Source: Pseudomaricurvus alkylphenolicus (GTDB taxonomy: Bacteria > Pseudomonadota > Gammaproteobacteria > Pseudomonadales > Cellvibrionaceae). From it: a stretch of 64,000 nt of DNA. Every line of letters starts with the position of its first letter. The stretch's first letter is position 1. The notes under the pieces are model-generated. The model was not told the DNA's origin. It saw nothing but the letters and a program-made list of their open reading frames with translations, and ran no database searches. The stretch covers positions 248,001 through 312,000 of the forward strand of contig NZ_JAAQPI010000005.1 in NCBI RefSeq assembly GCF_011683955.1, in the 5' to 3' direction. Below are positions 25,746 through 34,485 of the stretch, piece after piece. Position numbers and translations under genes: made by a program.

Positions 25746-26246
25746 TTATTGAGACCCGGTAAACCGATCGAGTCGATCCACGCCCGCTAGCCGAGTTGGA
25801 TTTTCGTCAGCACTGGGAATTTCGCAAAGCTCCAGAATATTGCCGAACGGGTCCCGGCAATAAACCACATAACAGTCATTGACGCCCGCCACTGGCTCAC
25901 CAAGGGCAGATCCGCCGAGGGCAAGTAAACGGTCAAATTCCGATTTGCAGTCGTCCACGTAAAAGGCCAGGTGCCGGATACCGGGTTCGTGAGGGCCGAG
26001 TGTGCCGGGGGCATCGCCGCGGGCACAGGGCGACTGGTATTGCCAGAGTTCCAAGTGGCAATTGTGACCCGCCAGCAGGTGTCCGCGACAGGCACTGCCT
26101 TTGGCGCCTATGGCCCGGTCAGCCTCAGGGCTGTTTTCCCAGCCTTCATTGGTCATGACTTCGAAGCCAAACATCTTGTGGTAAAACTCAACGGCGGCTT
26201 CCAAATCCGGGACCACCAGCCCCGGGTGGGCAAATGCTAGAATCAT
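25746..26246 (-). CDS. VOC-family (glyoxalase/dioxygenase-fold) protein
   Basis: A 166-residue single-unit VOC protein with two beta-alpha-beta-beta-beta modules: FAHPGLVVPDLEAAVEFYHK (about 4-23), then IRHLAFYVDDCKSEFDRLLA (about 98-117) and CRDPFGNILELCEIP near the end. The candidate metal ligands are H7, H64 or E66 in NCHLELWQY, H100 and the glutamate in ILELCE. I chose the ATG at 26246, since an in-frame extension to 26330 overlaps the preceding gene and lacks similarity. It begins 7 bp after the larger VOC gene ends, indicating translational coupling. Confidence 0.85.
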   Translation of the reverse strand: MILAFAHPGLVVPDLEAAVEFYHKMFGFEVMTNEGWENSPEADRAIGAKGSACRGHLLAGHNCHLELWQYQSPCARGDAPGTLGPHEPGIRHLAFYVDDCKSEFDRLLALGGSALGEPVAGVNDCYVVYCRDPFGNILELCEIPSADENPTRLAGVDRLDRFTGSQ

Positions 26247-26253
26247 TTTGACC

Positions 26254-27153
26254 TCAGAAGGTTTTGGCGGGTGCGTAGTGTTCCAACAGCAGCAATACGT
26301 TGCCACCACAGGGTTCCAGCACTCGCGCACAAAGTAGCCCGGTTAATGGGTCTCTTTCGGGGGCATGCAGGCTTTCCATGCCAGCCCACAGAGCGTCGTC
26401 ATAGGCGCGCTGTACGTCTTTGGCCTGGTAAACGATTTCACTGATATAGGCACCGTGTTGCTCCTTATGCGTTTTCTGTTGTTCGGTACGGGCGTTTTGT
26501 AAAATAAAGAAACTGCGCCGGGCTATTGGATCGTAGTTCTGATCGGTCATAACCACCCACTTGTCGCCATCGTTTTCAAAGGTTTCCAGAACCCGCAAAT
26601 CCATGACCTTGCCATACCATTCCGTCATGGCATCCACGTCGTTGCAAACCGATGTCGTACCGACCATTTCCAGACCACATTCCCCCGAAGGCGCATGGGT
26701 AAACTCCTGCACCCGAAAGGTCTCGTTGGTGTATTCCATAATCTCAATCCAGCGCCCCTCGGGGTCGTGCACCACAAAACCGTCGTAGGTGGGGAATTCT
26801 TCAAACGGCATCACTTCCCGGGCGCCGTGATTCAGCAAATGGTCCATAGAGGCACGGGCATTACTCGTAATCCAGCAAATATGATTGTAGCCATGGCCGT
26901 GCTGACTCCACCAATTGCGTTCATACTCAAACTGAAAGGGAGGTGCTTCGATCTGAATCTGATAGGCGCGGCCACCACAGCCCATAAAGGTGTAGTCCGA
27001 GTGTCCCTCACCGGTCACGTGAAATACGGCTCCGGAGAAATAGTTGGTAATACCATGGTGCCAGCGCAGGTAGGGCATCATGTTTTCTCTGGGCTTATCG
27101 TCGTATATGCAGAGGTGGTGCAGGGTGTAGTTCAGCTCGGTAACGCCGGTCAT
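26254..27153 (-). CDS. Two-domain VOC protein, extradiol-dioxygenase-like
   Basis: A 299-residue VOC-superfamily protein with the length and two-domain layout of type I extradiol dioxygenases. The first domain has LHHLCIYDDKP and HGYNHICWITSNARASMDHL with PTYDGFVVHDPEGRWIEIME. The second has LEMVGTTSVCNDVDAMTEWY and ISEIVYQAKDVQRAYDDALW, with EPCGGNVLLLLEHY at the end. The usual second-domain H...H...E iron triad is not obvious, although H95 and E141 of the first domain are present. A glyoxalase-like or isomerase role is therefore possible. AGGAG precedes the ATG. It heads the VOC-VOC-SDR operon. Confidence 0.8.
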   Translation of the reverse strand: MTGVTELNYTLHHLCIYDDKPRENMMPYLRWHHGITNYFSGAVFHVTGEGHSDYTFMGCGGRAYQIQIEAPPFQFEYERNWWSQHGHGYNHICWITSNARASMDHLLNHGAREVMPFEEFPTYDGFVVHDPEGRWIEIMEYTNETFRVQEFTHAPSGECGLEMVGTTSVCNDVDAMTEWYGKVMDLRVLETFENDGDKWVVMTDQNYDPIARRSFFILQNARTEQQKTHKEQHGAYISEIVYQAKDVQRAYDDALWAGMESLHAPERDPLTGLLCARVLEPCGGNVLLLLEHYAPAKTF

Positions 27154-27223
27154 ATCTGGACTCCTGGGTGTTTACTGTGTCGCGGGAACAACTAGATTAA
27201 CTCCAGAGGAGAAGGTAATAAGT

Positions 27224-27315
27224 GGCTTTTAAGGTCTGTTGTGGTGGCTTTTTAGGACAAAGTGTGAAGGTGAGGTCTAGGCCTTAAAAGATACTGAGGT
27301 AGTCCTTAAAAGATA
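27224..27315. promoter_or_regulatory. Two pairs of AraC-type half-sites before TonB receptor 3
   Basis: GGCTTTTAAGGTC (27224-27236) and GGCTTTTTAGGAC (27246-27258) are direct repeats 22 bp apart. CCTTAAAAGATA occurs at 27282-27293 and again at 27304-27315, also 22 bp apart and inverted relative to the first pair. Direct half-sites at about 21-22 bp are the classic AraC-family layout. CTGCTAGTCTG, a possible extended -10, follows 17 bp after the last repeat. The arrangement could serve both the receptor gene (right) and the VOC operon (left). An AraC gene lies at 30962. Confidence 0.65.
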
Positions 27316-27433
27316 TTCGAAAATTCGCGGGTACTGCTAGTCTGTTCCCAGGCAGTAAGTGTTGAGAGAGCGATCTCATTTGAGAGCGAAATCTCATCTA
27401 ATGATAAAAGCCCCGAATGAGGAGAGTTGGACA

Positions 27434-29530
27434 ATGACTTTTAACTATAGACCCCTGACCCTGGCGTTAGCCGTTTTGATGCAACCGAGCCTGGGAATGG
27501 CGCAGCAGTTTGAGCTTGAGGAAATTGTCGTTACCGCGCAAAAACGTGCTCAGAGTACGCAGGACGTGCCACTGGCAATCAGTGCGTTTAATGGTGAAGA
27601 TCTAAAGGCTATGGGGGCAGTGGATTCCAGTTCCATTGTTGCCCGCACACCGGGAATGAACGGTGGCAAGGACTCGGATACCCAATCCGTTATCTCTATT
27701 CGTGGAATTGGTACATCGGCGTTTTCTCCCGGTACCGATAATTCCGTGGGTACCTACTATAACGAAGTGCCGGTCAGTCGCACTATTGGTGGCCACGGTT
27801 TCCTCGATGTCGAGCGGATCGAGGTGGTGAAGGGCCCGCAAGGCACTTTGTTCGGACGCAATACTTCTTCTGGTGCCATTAGCGTTACTAACAATGCTGC
27901 CGAGCTCGAAGCGGATAATTTGGACGTCACCCTGGGTGTAGGCACCGAGAGCTATTCCATGGTGGAAATCGTGGCCAACAAGTCTCTCGGTGACAATGCT
28001 GCGATTCGTTTTGCGGGCAAGCACGATGAGCGTGACGGAACCTATTCCGATGTGGATGGAACCGAATTAAACAATCGCGATCACGATCAATATCGAGTAT
28101 CACTGCAGTGGAACCCTACCGATACCCTTAACGTTAAATGGTTTTACGAACGCTTTGAGAGTGATACGGACTGGGGGCCGGTCGCACGGGACCAGGCGTT
28201 TAACAGCAAAGTGGATATCGAAGTACCGCCGTCGGGTTTTGTGGAATCCGACCTGGCTGTATTGAATATCGGCGTTGATCTGGGCGAAGACTATACCTTG
28301 ACGGCCATCACCGGTTACTACGATAACGAAACCCGTTTTAGTGCCGATATCGATGCCGCTGAAGCCGGCGAAGGCTTTGATATTGGCGAGCTGGCGGAAC
28401 TCTGGGATATGGAACAGTTCAGTCAGGATTTTCGTATTAATTATAGTGGTGATCGTTTCGATTGGTTTGTCGGCGCCAGCTACTATAACGAAAAAGTTTC
28501 CGTTGGCAGTTTTGCGGAGTTGCGCGGGCTGGATATAGGCTTTGGTCCTTTCCCTGATGAAAACGGATTTGGCAGCAACGAAACCGATAGTGTCGCTGTT
28601 TATGGTGACCTGATATACCGCCCGACTGACGAGCTGACCTTAACGCTCGGTGCGCGCTATACCCGCGAAGAGAAGGACGCAAGGGTCGATAACGCCGGCA
28701 TTGTTGTGTTCCCCGCGCAGGCCACAGGCCAACCTCTGCAGGCGAGCGAAGACTGGACCTCTTTCGACCCGCGCTTCGCCATTGACTACGCGTTGAACGA
28801 AAACACGCTGATCTATTTTAACTTCGCCCAGGGGTTTAAGTCTGGTGGATTCAATCGTCAGCCCAATGCCTTGCTCACCGGTGTGGACGCAGTGGACCCG
28901 GAAGAGAACAACGCGTACGAGATAGGTATCAAAGCCGACTTGCTGGAAAACCGCGCCCGTATTAACGCCGCTTACTTTTTCTACGACTACACTGATTTTC
29001 AGAGCGAAGTGCAGCAAAATGGCGTACTCAATATCTTTAACGTAGGCAACCTGGAAACTCAGGGTATTGAGATCGATGCCACCTTCTTGGTGACTCAAAA
29101 CCTGGATTTGCGATTGGCTTACGCCTGGCTGGACAGCGAAGTGCAAGACGGCTTTGTCGACGACCCTGCCTCCGGAGTGCCAGTTTCCCTGAAGGGTAAC
29201 GATGGTTTGCGCTCACCGGAAAGCTCCTGGTCTTTGGCGGCCACCCACAGTTACCCCATGGCGCAGGGTGAGCTGGTGTCCCGGCTGGAGTACACCTACA
29301 CGGATGATATGTTCTACACGGTCACCAACGACCTGCAGGCGGAAGATTATGGTCTGTTGAATCTGCGTCTGGCTTACGTCTCTGGCGACGATACCTGGAG
29401 TTTGGCACTGATCGGTGAGAACCTGACTGACGAGGAATATGAGTCTTCGGTTGTGGCGCTGTTTGATGCGCTTTCGGTACCCGGTATGAAGCGTACTGTG
29501 CGCGCCGAGGTTCGTTACAGCTTCTTCTAA
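27434..29530 (+). CDS. TonB-dependent receptor 3
   Basis: A 698-residue outer-membrane receptor, the smallest of the three. Signal peptide 1-24 (LALAVLMQPSLGMAQQ), TonB box LEEIVVTAQKRAQSTQDVP (about 28-46), plug with VERIEVVKGPQGTLFGRNTS, and barrel ending in RAEVRYSFF. The ATG at 27434 follows GAGGAGAG. It sits between the divergent VOC operon and the downstream MFS gene (29672), the typical order outer-membrane receptor then inner-membrane importer. No siderophore genes are near. The upstream half-sites suggest AraC-type induction. Confidence 0.93.
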   Translation: MTFNYRPLTLALAVLMQPSLGMAQQFELEEIVVTAQKRAQSTQDVPLAISAFNGEDLKAMGAVDSSSIVARTPGMNGGKDSDTQSVISIRGIGTSAFSPGTDNSVGTYYNEVPVSRTIGGHGFLDVERIEVVKGPQGTLFGRNTSSGAISVTNNAAELEADNLDVTLGVGTESYSMVEIVANKSLGDNAAIRFAGKHDERDGTYSDVDGTELNNRDHDQYRVSLQWNPTDTLNVKWFYERFESDTDWGPVARDQAFNSKVDIEVPPSGFVESDLAVLNIGVDLGEDYTLTAITGYYDNETRFSADIDAAEAGEGFDIGELAELWDMEQFSQDFRINYSGDRFDWFVGASYYNEKVSVGSFAELRGLDIGFGPFPDENGFGSNETDSVAVYGDLIYRPTDELTLTLGARYTREEKDARVDNAGIVVFPAQATGQPLQASEDWTSFDPRFAIDYALNENTLIYFNFAQGFKSGGFNRQPNALLTGVDAVDPEENNAYEIGIKADLLENRARINAAYFFYDYTDFQSEVQQNGVLNIFNVGNLETQGIEIDATFLVTQNLDLRLAYAWLDSEVQDGFVDDPASGVPVSLKGNDGLRSPESSWSLAATHSYPMAQGELVSRLEYTYTDDMFYTVTNDLQAEDYGLLNLRLAYVSGDDTWSLALIGENLTDEEYESSVVALFDALSVPGMKRTVRAEVRYSFF

Positions 29531-29671
29531 AGTCTGTGTCGGTACAAGGAAGTACCGGCAATGCACATATTCCGCCAGGTTTGGGCGCCTTCGTAGCAGC
29601 GGGCTCAGACCGCGACAAAACCCGATCAATGATACAAACTTAAACTGTACAAAACAGCGGTTATAGGCTTT

Positions 29672-30886
29672 GTGAGCGATTTACCTATGCAGACTTACCC
29701 TACTGATGACTACCTTAATCGTGGCTCAGCCATTACTGCAGCGTTGGTTATCGCCGTTGTGGGGGCGATTTTTTACAATATTTTGCCTTTGACGATTGGT
29801 ACTTTGCAGGAATATCGACAGTTGTCCGGAGCCCACAGCGGGTTGGTGGGGTCATTGTTTTATGTGGGTTTTAACCTGACCGCCGCCAGCGCGTTTTTTT
29901 GGATTCGTCGTATTGACTGGCGGCTGGCCTGTGGCATTGCCATTGTGATTACGGCGTCCTCGCTATTGGTCAACGGCGTCTTCAGCCGCTATTGGGTTCT
30001 GTTGACCAGCATTGTTATCGCCGGCGGCGGCTTCGGTGTTCTCTATGCGATCTCCACCACGCTAATCGGCGATACAGAGAACATGAGCCGTTGGTACGGC
30101 ATTAAAATTGCTCTGGAGGCAGGTGCGGGTGCGCTTTTGTTTCTGGTGCTGCCTTCTACGGTCATCAGCCTTTGGGGGTTTGAGGGCTTGATTATCGTAC
30201 TGACGGCTATGGTCATTGCGGCAGTTCCGGTGTTACCGTTTTTACCCAGAGGCGGCGTTAAACAGGCCTCGGTAGAGCCGTCGACCAAGGCGACAGTAAA
30301 CACCACCAATCGTGCGGCAGTAGTCCTTGGTCTGGTGGCGTTGATGGTGTTTTTTACCGGTGAGACCGCCGCCTGGGCATTCGTGGAACGGATTGGAAAC
30401 TCTGCAGGCATGGACGGCGTTCTGGTCGGACAGATTCTTTCGCTGGCGTTGCTGTTTACCCTGTCTGGCTCGTTTCTGGCAGCGGCGCTGGGGGCACGGT
30501 TGGGGTATTGGGTGCCTATGTTATTGGTGACGGGAATCTTCCTGCTGGGACTGACGGGTTTGTTCTTTGCCGCTCACACAGTCATCTATGCAGCCAGTGC
30601 CTGCCTGGTGATGTTCTCAGTAGGCTATGGCGTGCCCGTGATGCTTGCCTCCATTGCCAGCCTGGATTTGGATGGCCGTTTTGTGGTGCTTACTGTGCCG
30701 GCAGTGGGCCTGGGGGCAATGTTGGCACCGGGGCTGGCGGGGCTAATCAGCGATTGGGCAGGTACCCTGCCTGTGCTGCTGTTCTGCGCAAGCTGTGCCC
30801 TGGTGGCCCTGATGCTGCAGTTTTTCTGTTTACGCCAGAGCAAAAACTCTGAATCACATCTCACTTCCGTTCCTCTCCCCATGTAA
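29672..30886 (+). CDS. MFS transporter
   Basis: A 404-residue polytopic inner-membrane protein with about 12 hydrophobic spans, related to the YbfB/CynX-like or sugar-phosphate branch rather than the DHA1 drug exporters. Motif A is weak (FFWIRRIDWRLACG replaces the usual G-x-L-x-D-R). A GTG at 29672 gives the longest frame; an ATG at 29687 (MQTYP) is equally possible and neither has a strong ribosome site. The position 141 bp after TonB receptor 3 suggests it moves the same compound across the inner membrane. Confidence 0.82.
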   Translation: MSDLPMQTYPTDDYLNRGSAITAALVIAVVGAIFYNILPLTIGTLQEYRQLSGAHSGLVGSLFYVGFNLTAASAFFWIRRIDWRLACGIAIVITASSLLVNGVFSRYWVLLTSIVIAGGGFGVLYAISTTLIGDTENMSRWYGIKIALEAGAGALLFLVLPSTVISLWGFEGLIIVLTAMVIAAVPVLPFLPRGGVKQASVEPSTKATVNTTNRAAVVLGLVALMVFFTGETAAWAFVERIGNSAGMDGVLVGQILSLALLFTLSGSFLAAALGARLGYWVPMLLVTGIFLLGLTGLFFAAHTVIYAASACLVMFSVGYGVPVMLASIASLDLDGRFVVLTVPAVGLGAMLAPGLAGLISDWAGTLPVLLFCASCALVALMLQFFCLRQSKNSESHLTSVPLPM

Positions 30887-30961
30887 ACCCTACATTGGTT
30901 GTTGCAATATGGCTTCGCTCTTCCTAAAGTCAGAAGGAACCAGGGGAAGGCGGATACCACC

Positions 30962-31996
30962 ATGCGCACAACAGACCAGGTTGACGTGATCACCAATAAT
31001 ACCAACGCACTCTACGCCATTAAGCTGCTGGATGAAGCGGTGGCACTCGGTCTTGACCGAGGGGAGTTGCTGGCAGATGCGGGGGTGCATCGCAGCGAAG
31101 TCGACAACCCGGAAGCGCACCTGGCCATGGAAAAGTACCTGCGCCTGGTTGAGATTACCATGGACCGGTGCGAGGCTCCGGATCTGGGTTTTCGCGTAGG
31201 GGAACATACCTCGCTGATGGAGCATGGTGTACTCGGTTACGCCATGTTGAACAGTGCCAACTTTGCCGAATGTCTGCAGCGTTATTGCCGTTACCAACGC
31301 TTGGTCGGGCCTCTGTTTGAAGTGGAAGTGGTCACCGAGGGAGATGTCGCGATGATGTGTACCCGGCCGTTGCCTGGCGGTTGGCAACTTTCCCCCAGTG
31401 TTATCCGCTATTACACCCAGGAATGGTTGGCAACAGGTGTGATCTGGGCGTCGTTGATTGGACGCGACTATCTGTTTACCGAGGTGGAGATCGCCCATAG
31501 CGCTGAAGGTGGGGAGCAGGCCTACGAGAATCACCTCAAGCTTATGCCTCGTTTTGGTCAATCGGGAACCCGGGCAAAGTTTCCGGCGGAGTGGTTGTCT
31601 TTACCACTGCAGGTAGCCAATGAGAGCATCGGCGCAATGTGCGCCCAGCAGTGCGAACGCTTGCTTGATGAACTTTCACACTACCGTGGCTGGGCGGCGG
31701 AGGTCTACCGGCAATTATCGCTTTCCCCCGGCGAGATACCCAATATGAATGCCATGGCGGACCGTCTGCATATGGCATCACGAACCTTGCGGCGTCGTTT
31801 GGATTCCGAAGGATTGACGTACCAGCAGCTGGTGATTGATTTTCGACTGGCGATGGCCAGGCAATACCTGCGAGAGAGTCAGTTGCCCGTCAATGAGGTC
31901 GCAGAGCTGGTGGGTTACGCGAATCCCGCCAATTTTTATCGTACCTTCCTGCGTGCCGAGGGTATGACTCCCCAGAAGTTCAGAACTGTTATTTGA
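30962..31996 (+). CDS. AraC-family regulator (arabinose-binding-like N-domain)
   Basis: A 344-residue AraC protein of the same subgroup as those at 3468 and 33309. The N-domain (about 10-215) includes MEHGVLGYAMLNSANFAECL. The C-terminal double HTH has MADRLHMASRTLRRRLDSEG and LPVNEVAELVGYANPANFYR with FLRAEGMTPQKFR. The ATG at 30962 follows GGGGAAGGCGG; an upstream frame to 30899 has no family match. It lies between TonB receptor 3/MFS and the alcohol dehydrogenase gene, so either the half-sites at 27224-27315 or the shared motif at 31999 and 34409 could be its target. Confidence 0.9.
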   Translation: MRTTDQVDVITNNTNALYAIKLLDEAVALGLDRGELLADAGVHRSEVDNPEAHLAMEKYLRLVEITMDRCEAPDLGFRVGEHTSLMEHGVLGYAMLNSANFAECLQRYCRYQRLVGPLFEVEVVTEGDVAMMCTRPLPGGWQLSPSVIRYYTQEWLATGVIWASLIGRDYLFTEVEIAHSAEGGEQAYENHLKLMPRFGQSGTRAKFPAEWLSLPLQVANESIGAMCAQQCERLLDELSHYRGWAAEVYRQLSLSPGEIPNMNAMADRLHMASRTLRRRLDSEGLTYQQLVIDFRLAMARQYLRESQLPVNEVAELVGYANPANFYRTFLRAEGMTPQKFRTVI

Positions 31997-31998
31997 AG

Positions 31999-32046
31999 GT
32001 TCAGAAATGTCATTAAGCGTCGGGGCGGGACTGCCTAGAATAAAAC
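31999..32046 (+). promoter_or_regulatory. Promoter with motif shared with 34409 (copy 1)
   Basis: TCAGAAATGTCATTAAGC at 32001-32018 is identical to 34411-34428. It is followed after 13-15 bases by TGCCTAGAATA, a possible extended -10. It lies 60 bp before the alcohol dehydrogenase start. Identity over 18 bp in two promoters 2.4 kb apart points to a common activator overlapping the -35 position. Confidence 0.7.
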
Positions 32047-32077
32047 TCATCGATGGTTAATCAGTGAGGAGCCCCAG

Positions 32078-33307
32078 ATGCCAAAGACCAATACCGTGCT
32101 TACCATCCCCGAACCCAAGCGCGTCGCCCTGAAGCAGAAACCTTTTCCCAAAATCGCACCGGGTTATTCCCTGATGAAGGTGGAGATAGCGCCAGTATGC
32201 ATCGAACATCAGGTGTATCTGGAACACCGCATGGAGTGGCACTCCGACGAAGAGCACCAGGGGCATGAGGGTGTGGGCACTATTTGCGAAGTATTGCCGG
32301 GTTCGCGTTTTAAAGTGGGTGACCGTGTGATTATGTATCAGGGTAACCCCTGCCAAGAGTGTTTTGTTTGTACCCGTGGACTCAGCCCCACCCATTGCAT
32401 GGAGATCCCCTACGAGCTGTTTGCCGAAGCCGGTACCCAGGATCCTCGCGCTAACCTGGATATTCTCCAACAGCTGGGAGTGGAATCACCTTTGGATGTA
32501 CCCGGTGGTCTGAAGGACATCGAAAACAAATGTGGCAGCGAATCCGGTGGCTTTGGCTTCAGTCAGTATCGCATCGGTCCGGATCATATGATCCAGAAGA
32601 TCCCCGACGATTTGCCGTTTCGTTACGCGGCACTGGCCAACTGCTCTCTTGGTTGTACCTATACGGGCATTGAAGAGATGGGGGTGAAAAAGGACGACTG
32701 GGTTATTGTTGCCGGTGTGGGTTTTATCGGCTTTGGTTCCATCATCAACGCCAAGTATCGGGGTGCCAGGGTTATCGTGCTCGGTCGTAATCCGTTCCGA
32801 ATGGAACAGGCGAAGAAAATGGGCGCCGACTATATTGTCAATCCGGATGATGAGGACTGGCTGGAACAAATCCACGCACTCACGGGTGATCTAAAGGGGG
32901 CCGATCATGTGATCGAAGCTTCCGGTTATCCCTATTACCAGAAAAAATGTCTGAAGGCTGTTCGACGATTTGGCAATATGTGGCTGTACGGATTCCTGGT
33001 GGAGAACAATGAGCCACTACCCATCCATTTGCTGGATGAGATCCATAACCGTGGCGTTAAACTGAGCGGCAACCACGATGTGCATGTTAAACATCGCGAA
33101 GGCCTGCTACGCATGCTCTGTAATCCGGAAGTGCAGAGGATGGCCGATCACCTGATCACCCATGAATACAATATGTCGGAAGGGGCAGAAGCCTTTGAAG
33201 CGGCATTGTCAAAAAAAGCCGGCAAGATTTTTCTGTATCCACAGGAGAACTGCCCGAATTCCGGGCCCTCGGCGAGTCTGAGGGAGTTAGAGTCCGCGGT
33301 GAGGTAA
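32078..33307 (+). CDS. Zinc-dependent alcohol dehydrogenase (MDR family)
   Basis: A 409-residue medium-chain dehydrogenase, expected to oxidise an alcohol with NAD(P). The GroES-like domain keeps a catalytic-zinc cysteine (PVCIEH, about 41) and the GHE motif (QGHEGVG, about 63-69). The structural-zinc loop is NPCQECFVCTRGLSPTHC, four cysteines in the C-x2-C-x2-C-x7-C pattern. The Rossmann domain has VAGVGFIGFGSI. A longer-than-usual insert (about 120-165) follows the structural zinc site. The last residues converge with the AraC gene at 33309, only 1 bp apart. Together with the downstream SDR/E1/E2/ALDH operon it forms a likely oxidation pathway. Confidence 0.9.
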   Translation: MPKTNTVLTIPEPKRVALKQKPFPKIAPGYSLMKVEIAPVCIEHQVYLEHRMEWHSDEEHQGHEGVGTICEVLPGSRFKVGDRVIMYQGNPCQECFVCTRGLSPTHCMEIPYELFAEAGTQDPRANLDILQQLGVESPLDVPGGLKDIENKCGSESGGFGFSQYRIGPDHMIQKIPDDLPFRYAALANCSLGCTYTGIEEMGVKKDDWVIVAGVGFIGFGSIINAKYRGARVIVLGRNPFRMEQAKKMGADYIVNPDDEDWLEQIHALTGDLKGADHVIEASGYPYYQKKCLKAVRRFGNMWLYGFLVENNEPLPIHLLDEIHNRGVKLSGNHDVHVKHREGLLRMLCNPEVQRMADHLITHEYNMSEGAEAFEAALSKKAGKIFLYPQENCPNSGPSASLRELESAVR

Positions 33308-33308
33308 A

Positions 33309-34361
33309 TCAGTCCGCCAGAGCCTGTTCCCGACAGTGAATAGGTGGAAAACCGTAATACGCCTTAAACGCCCGGCTAAAAGGGCCGGGTTGGGAATAAT
33401 CCAGTAAATAGGCGATCTCCTGTATCGATATGCGGGTGGCTTCCAGATATTGCCGGGCCAACGTCATTCGCACTTCCAGCACAATTTGTTTGTAACTGGT
33501 GTCGGCGCGGTACAGGCGTTTGCGTAACTGTGCGGTGGACAGTCGCAGTGACTCTGCGGCTTCCTCTAACCGTAACATACGCCGGCCGGGACGGCTCAGC
33601 AGCAGTTGACGCACAGAATGAGTGGTGTTGGCAATGGGCTCGCCAGGCCCCAGAATCCGTTCGCACATCACATTGCAAACATCAGACATGGCCCAGTTGG
33701 CGGTAGCCACGGGCATTTCCAACCAATGGGCTGGAAAGCGGATTTCCGAACGTTCCTGGTCAAACTCATGAGCGCAACAGAATGCCTGCCGGTAGAGCTC
33801 TGAGTAGCTTGGGGGAGCAAAGGCAAAGCTGATTTTTGCCTCGGAGAAATCCACCTCGTTGCCCAGCAGCTGGGTGAGCAGATTCCAGTTTCCGGCAAGG
33901 CTGTCCTCGATCACATCCTGAAAGTCCCCCATATGGGCCATATAGGGCACTGGGCGCAATACCACCGTATCACCTTCAACTTCGATGATGTCATCGAAGC
34001 GATCGGTGGTCAGTTCGTGGTAGCGCATCAGAATATCAATGGCCTTGCCGACGGTGCCGCTGCTGGCCCCGGCATAACCGATCATCCCCAGATCAAGTAA
34101 GGACAACTTAGAGAACAAATGTACGGTGATGCCCGGTATTTTTTCGCGGATATGTCTGAGAACTCGCCCCAGCTTTTCATGACTCAGGTTGTGATTATCA
34201 TCAATGTCGCTGTCGCTGATGCCGGCATGGAGCAAGCCGGCTCTATAGGCAAAATCCTGATCCTGGCCCAGGCACTCCTGCAGCCGCCGCAAGGTATTGG
34301 CAAGTATGCGATTTTCCTCGGCTTGGCGTGAAAATGCAGGCTCATGGGCGGTCGATGACAT
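33309..34361 (-). CDS. AraC-family regulator (arabinose-binding-like N-domain)
   Basis: A 350-residue AraC protein. The sensor-like N-domain spans about 20-230. The C-terminal HTHs are AAESLRLSTAQLRKRLYRAD and ISIQEIAYLLDYSQPGPFSR, followed by FKAYYGFPPIHCR. It is divergent from the SDR/E1/E2/ALDH operon with a 125-bp gap that contains the TCAGAAATGTCATTAAGC motif, and it converges on the alcohol dehydrogenase gene, which has the same motif. It is therefore the leading candidate activator for both units. Confidence 0.9.
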   Translation of the reverse strand: MSSTAHEPAFSRQAEENRILANTLRRLQECLGQDQDFAYRAGLLHAGISDSDIDDNHNLSHEKLGRVLRHIREKIPGITVHLFSKLSLLDLGMIGYAGASSGTVGKAIDILMRYHELTTDRFDDIIEVEGDTVVLRPVPYMAHMGDFQDVIEDSLAGNWNLLTQLLGNEVDFSEAKISFAFAPPSYSELYRQAFCCAHEFDQERSEIRFPAHWLEMPVATANWAMSDVCNVMCERILGPGEPIANTTHSVRQLLLSRPGRRMLRLEEAAESLRLSTAQLRKRLYRADTSYKQIVLEVRMTLARQYLEATRISIQEIAYLLDYSQPGPFSRAFKAYYGFPPIHCREQALAD

Positions 34362-34408
34362 ATAGCTCTACGGGATCTGTTGTGGGTGTTCACAAGTGTA
34401 AAACGATG

Positions 34409-34452
34409 GGTCAGAAATGTCATTAAGCACGGCCTGGGGGTGCTCTAAAATA
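34409..34452 (+). promoter_or_regulatory. Promoter with motif shared with 31999 (copy 2)
   Basis: TCAGAAATGTCATTAAGC at 34411-34428, followed by TGCTCTAAAATATT as a possible -10, 58 bp before the SDR start at 34486. The motif also sits 50 bp from the divergent AraC start and could mediate autoregulation. Confidence 0.7.
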
Positions 34453-34485
34453 TTTCTCAATCAACTGAGTGGGAGGAAACACAGC

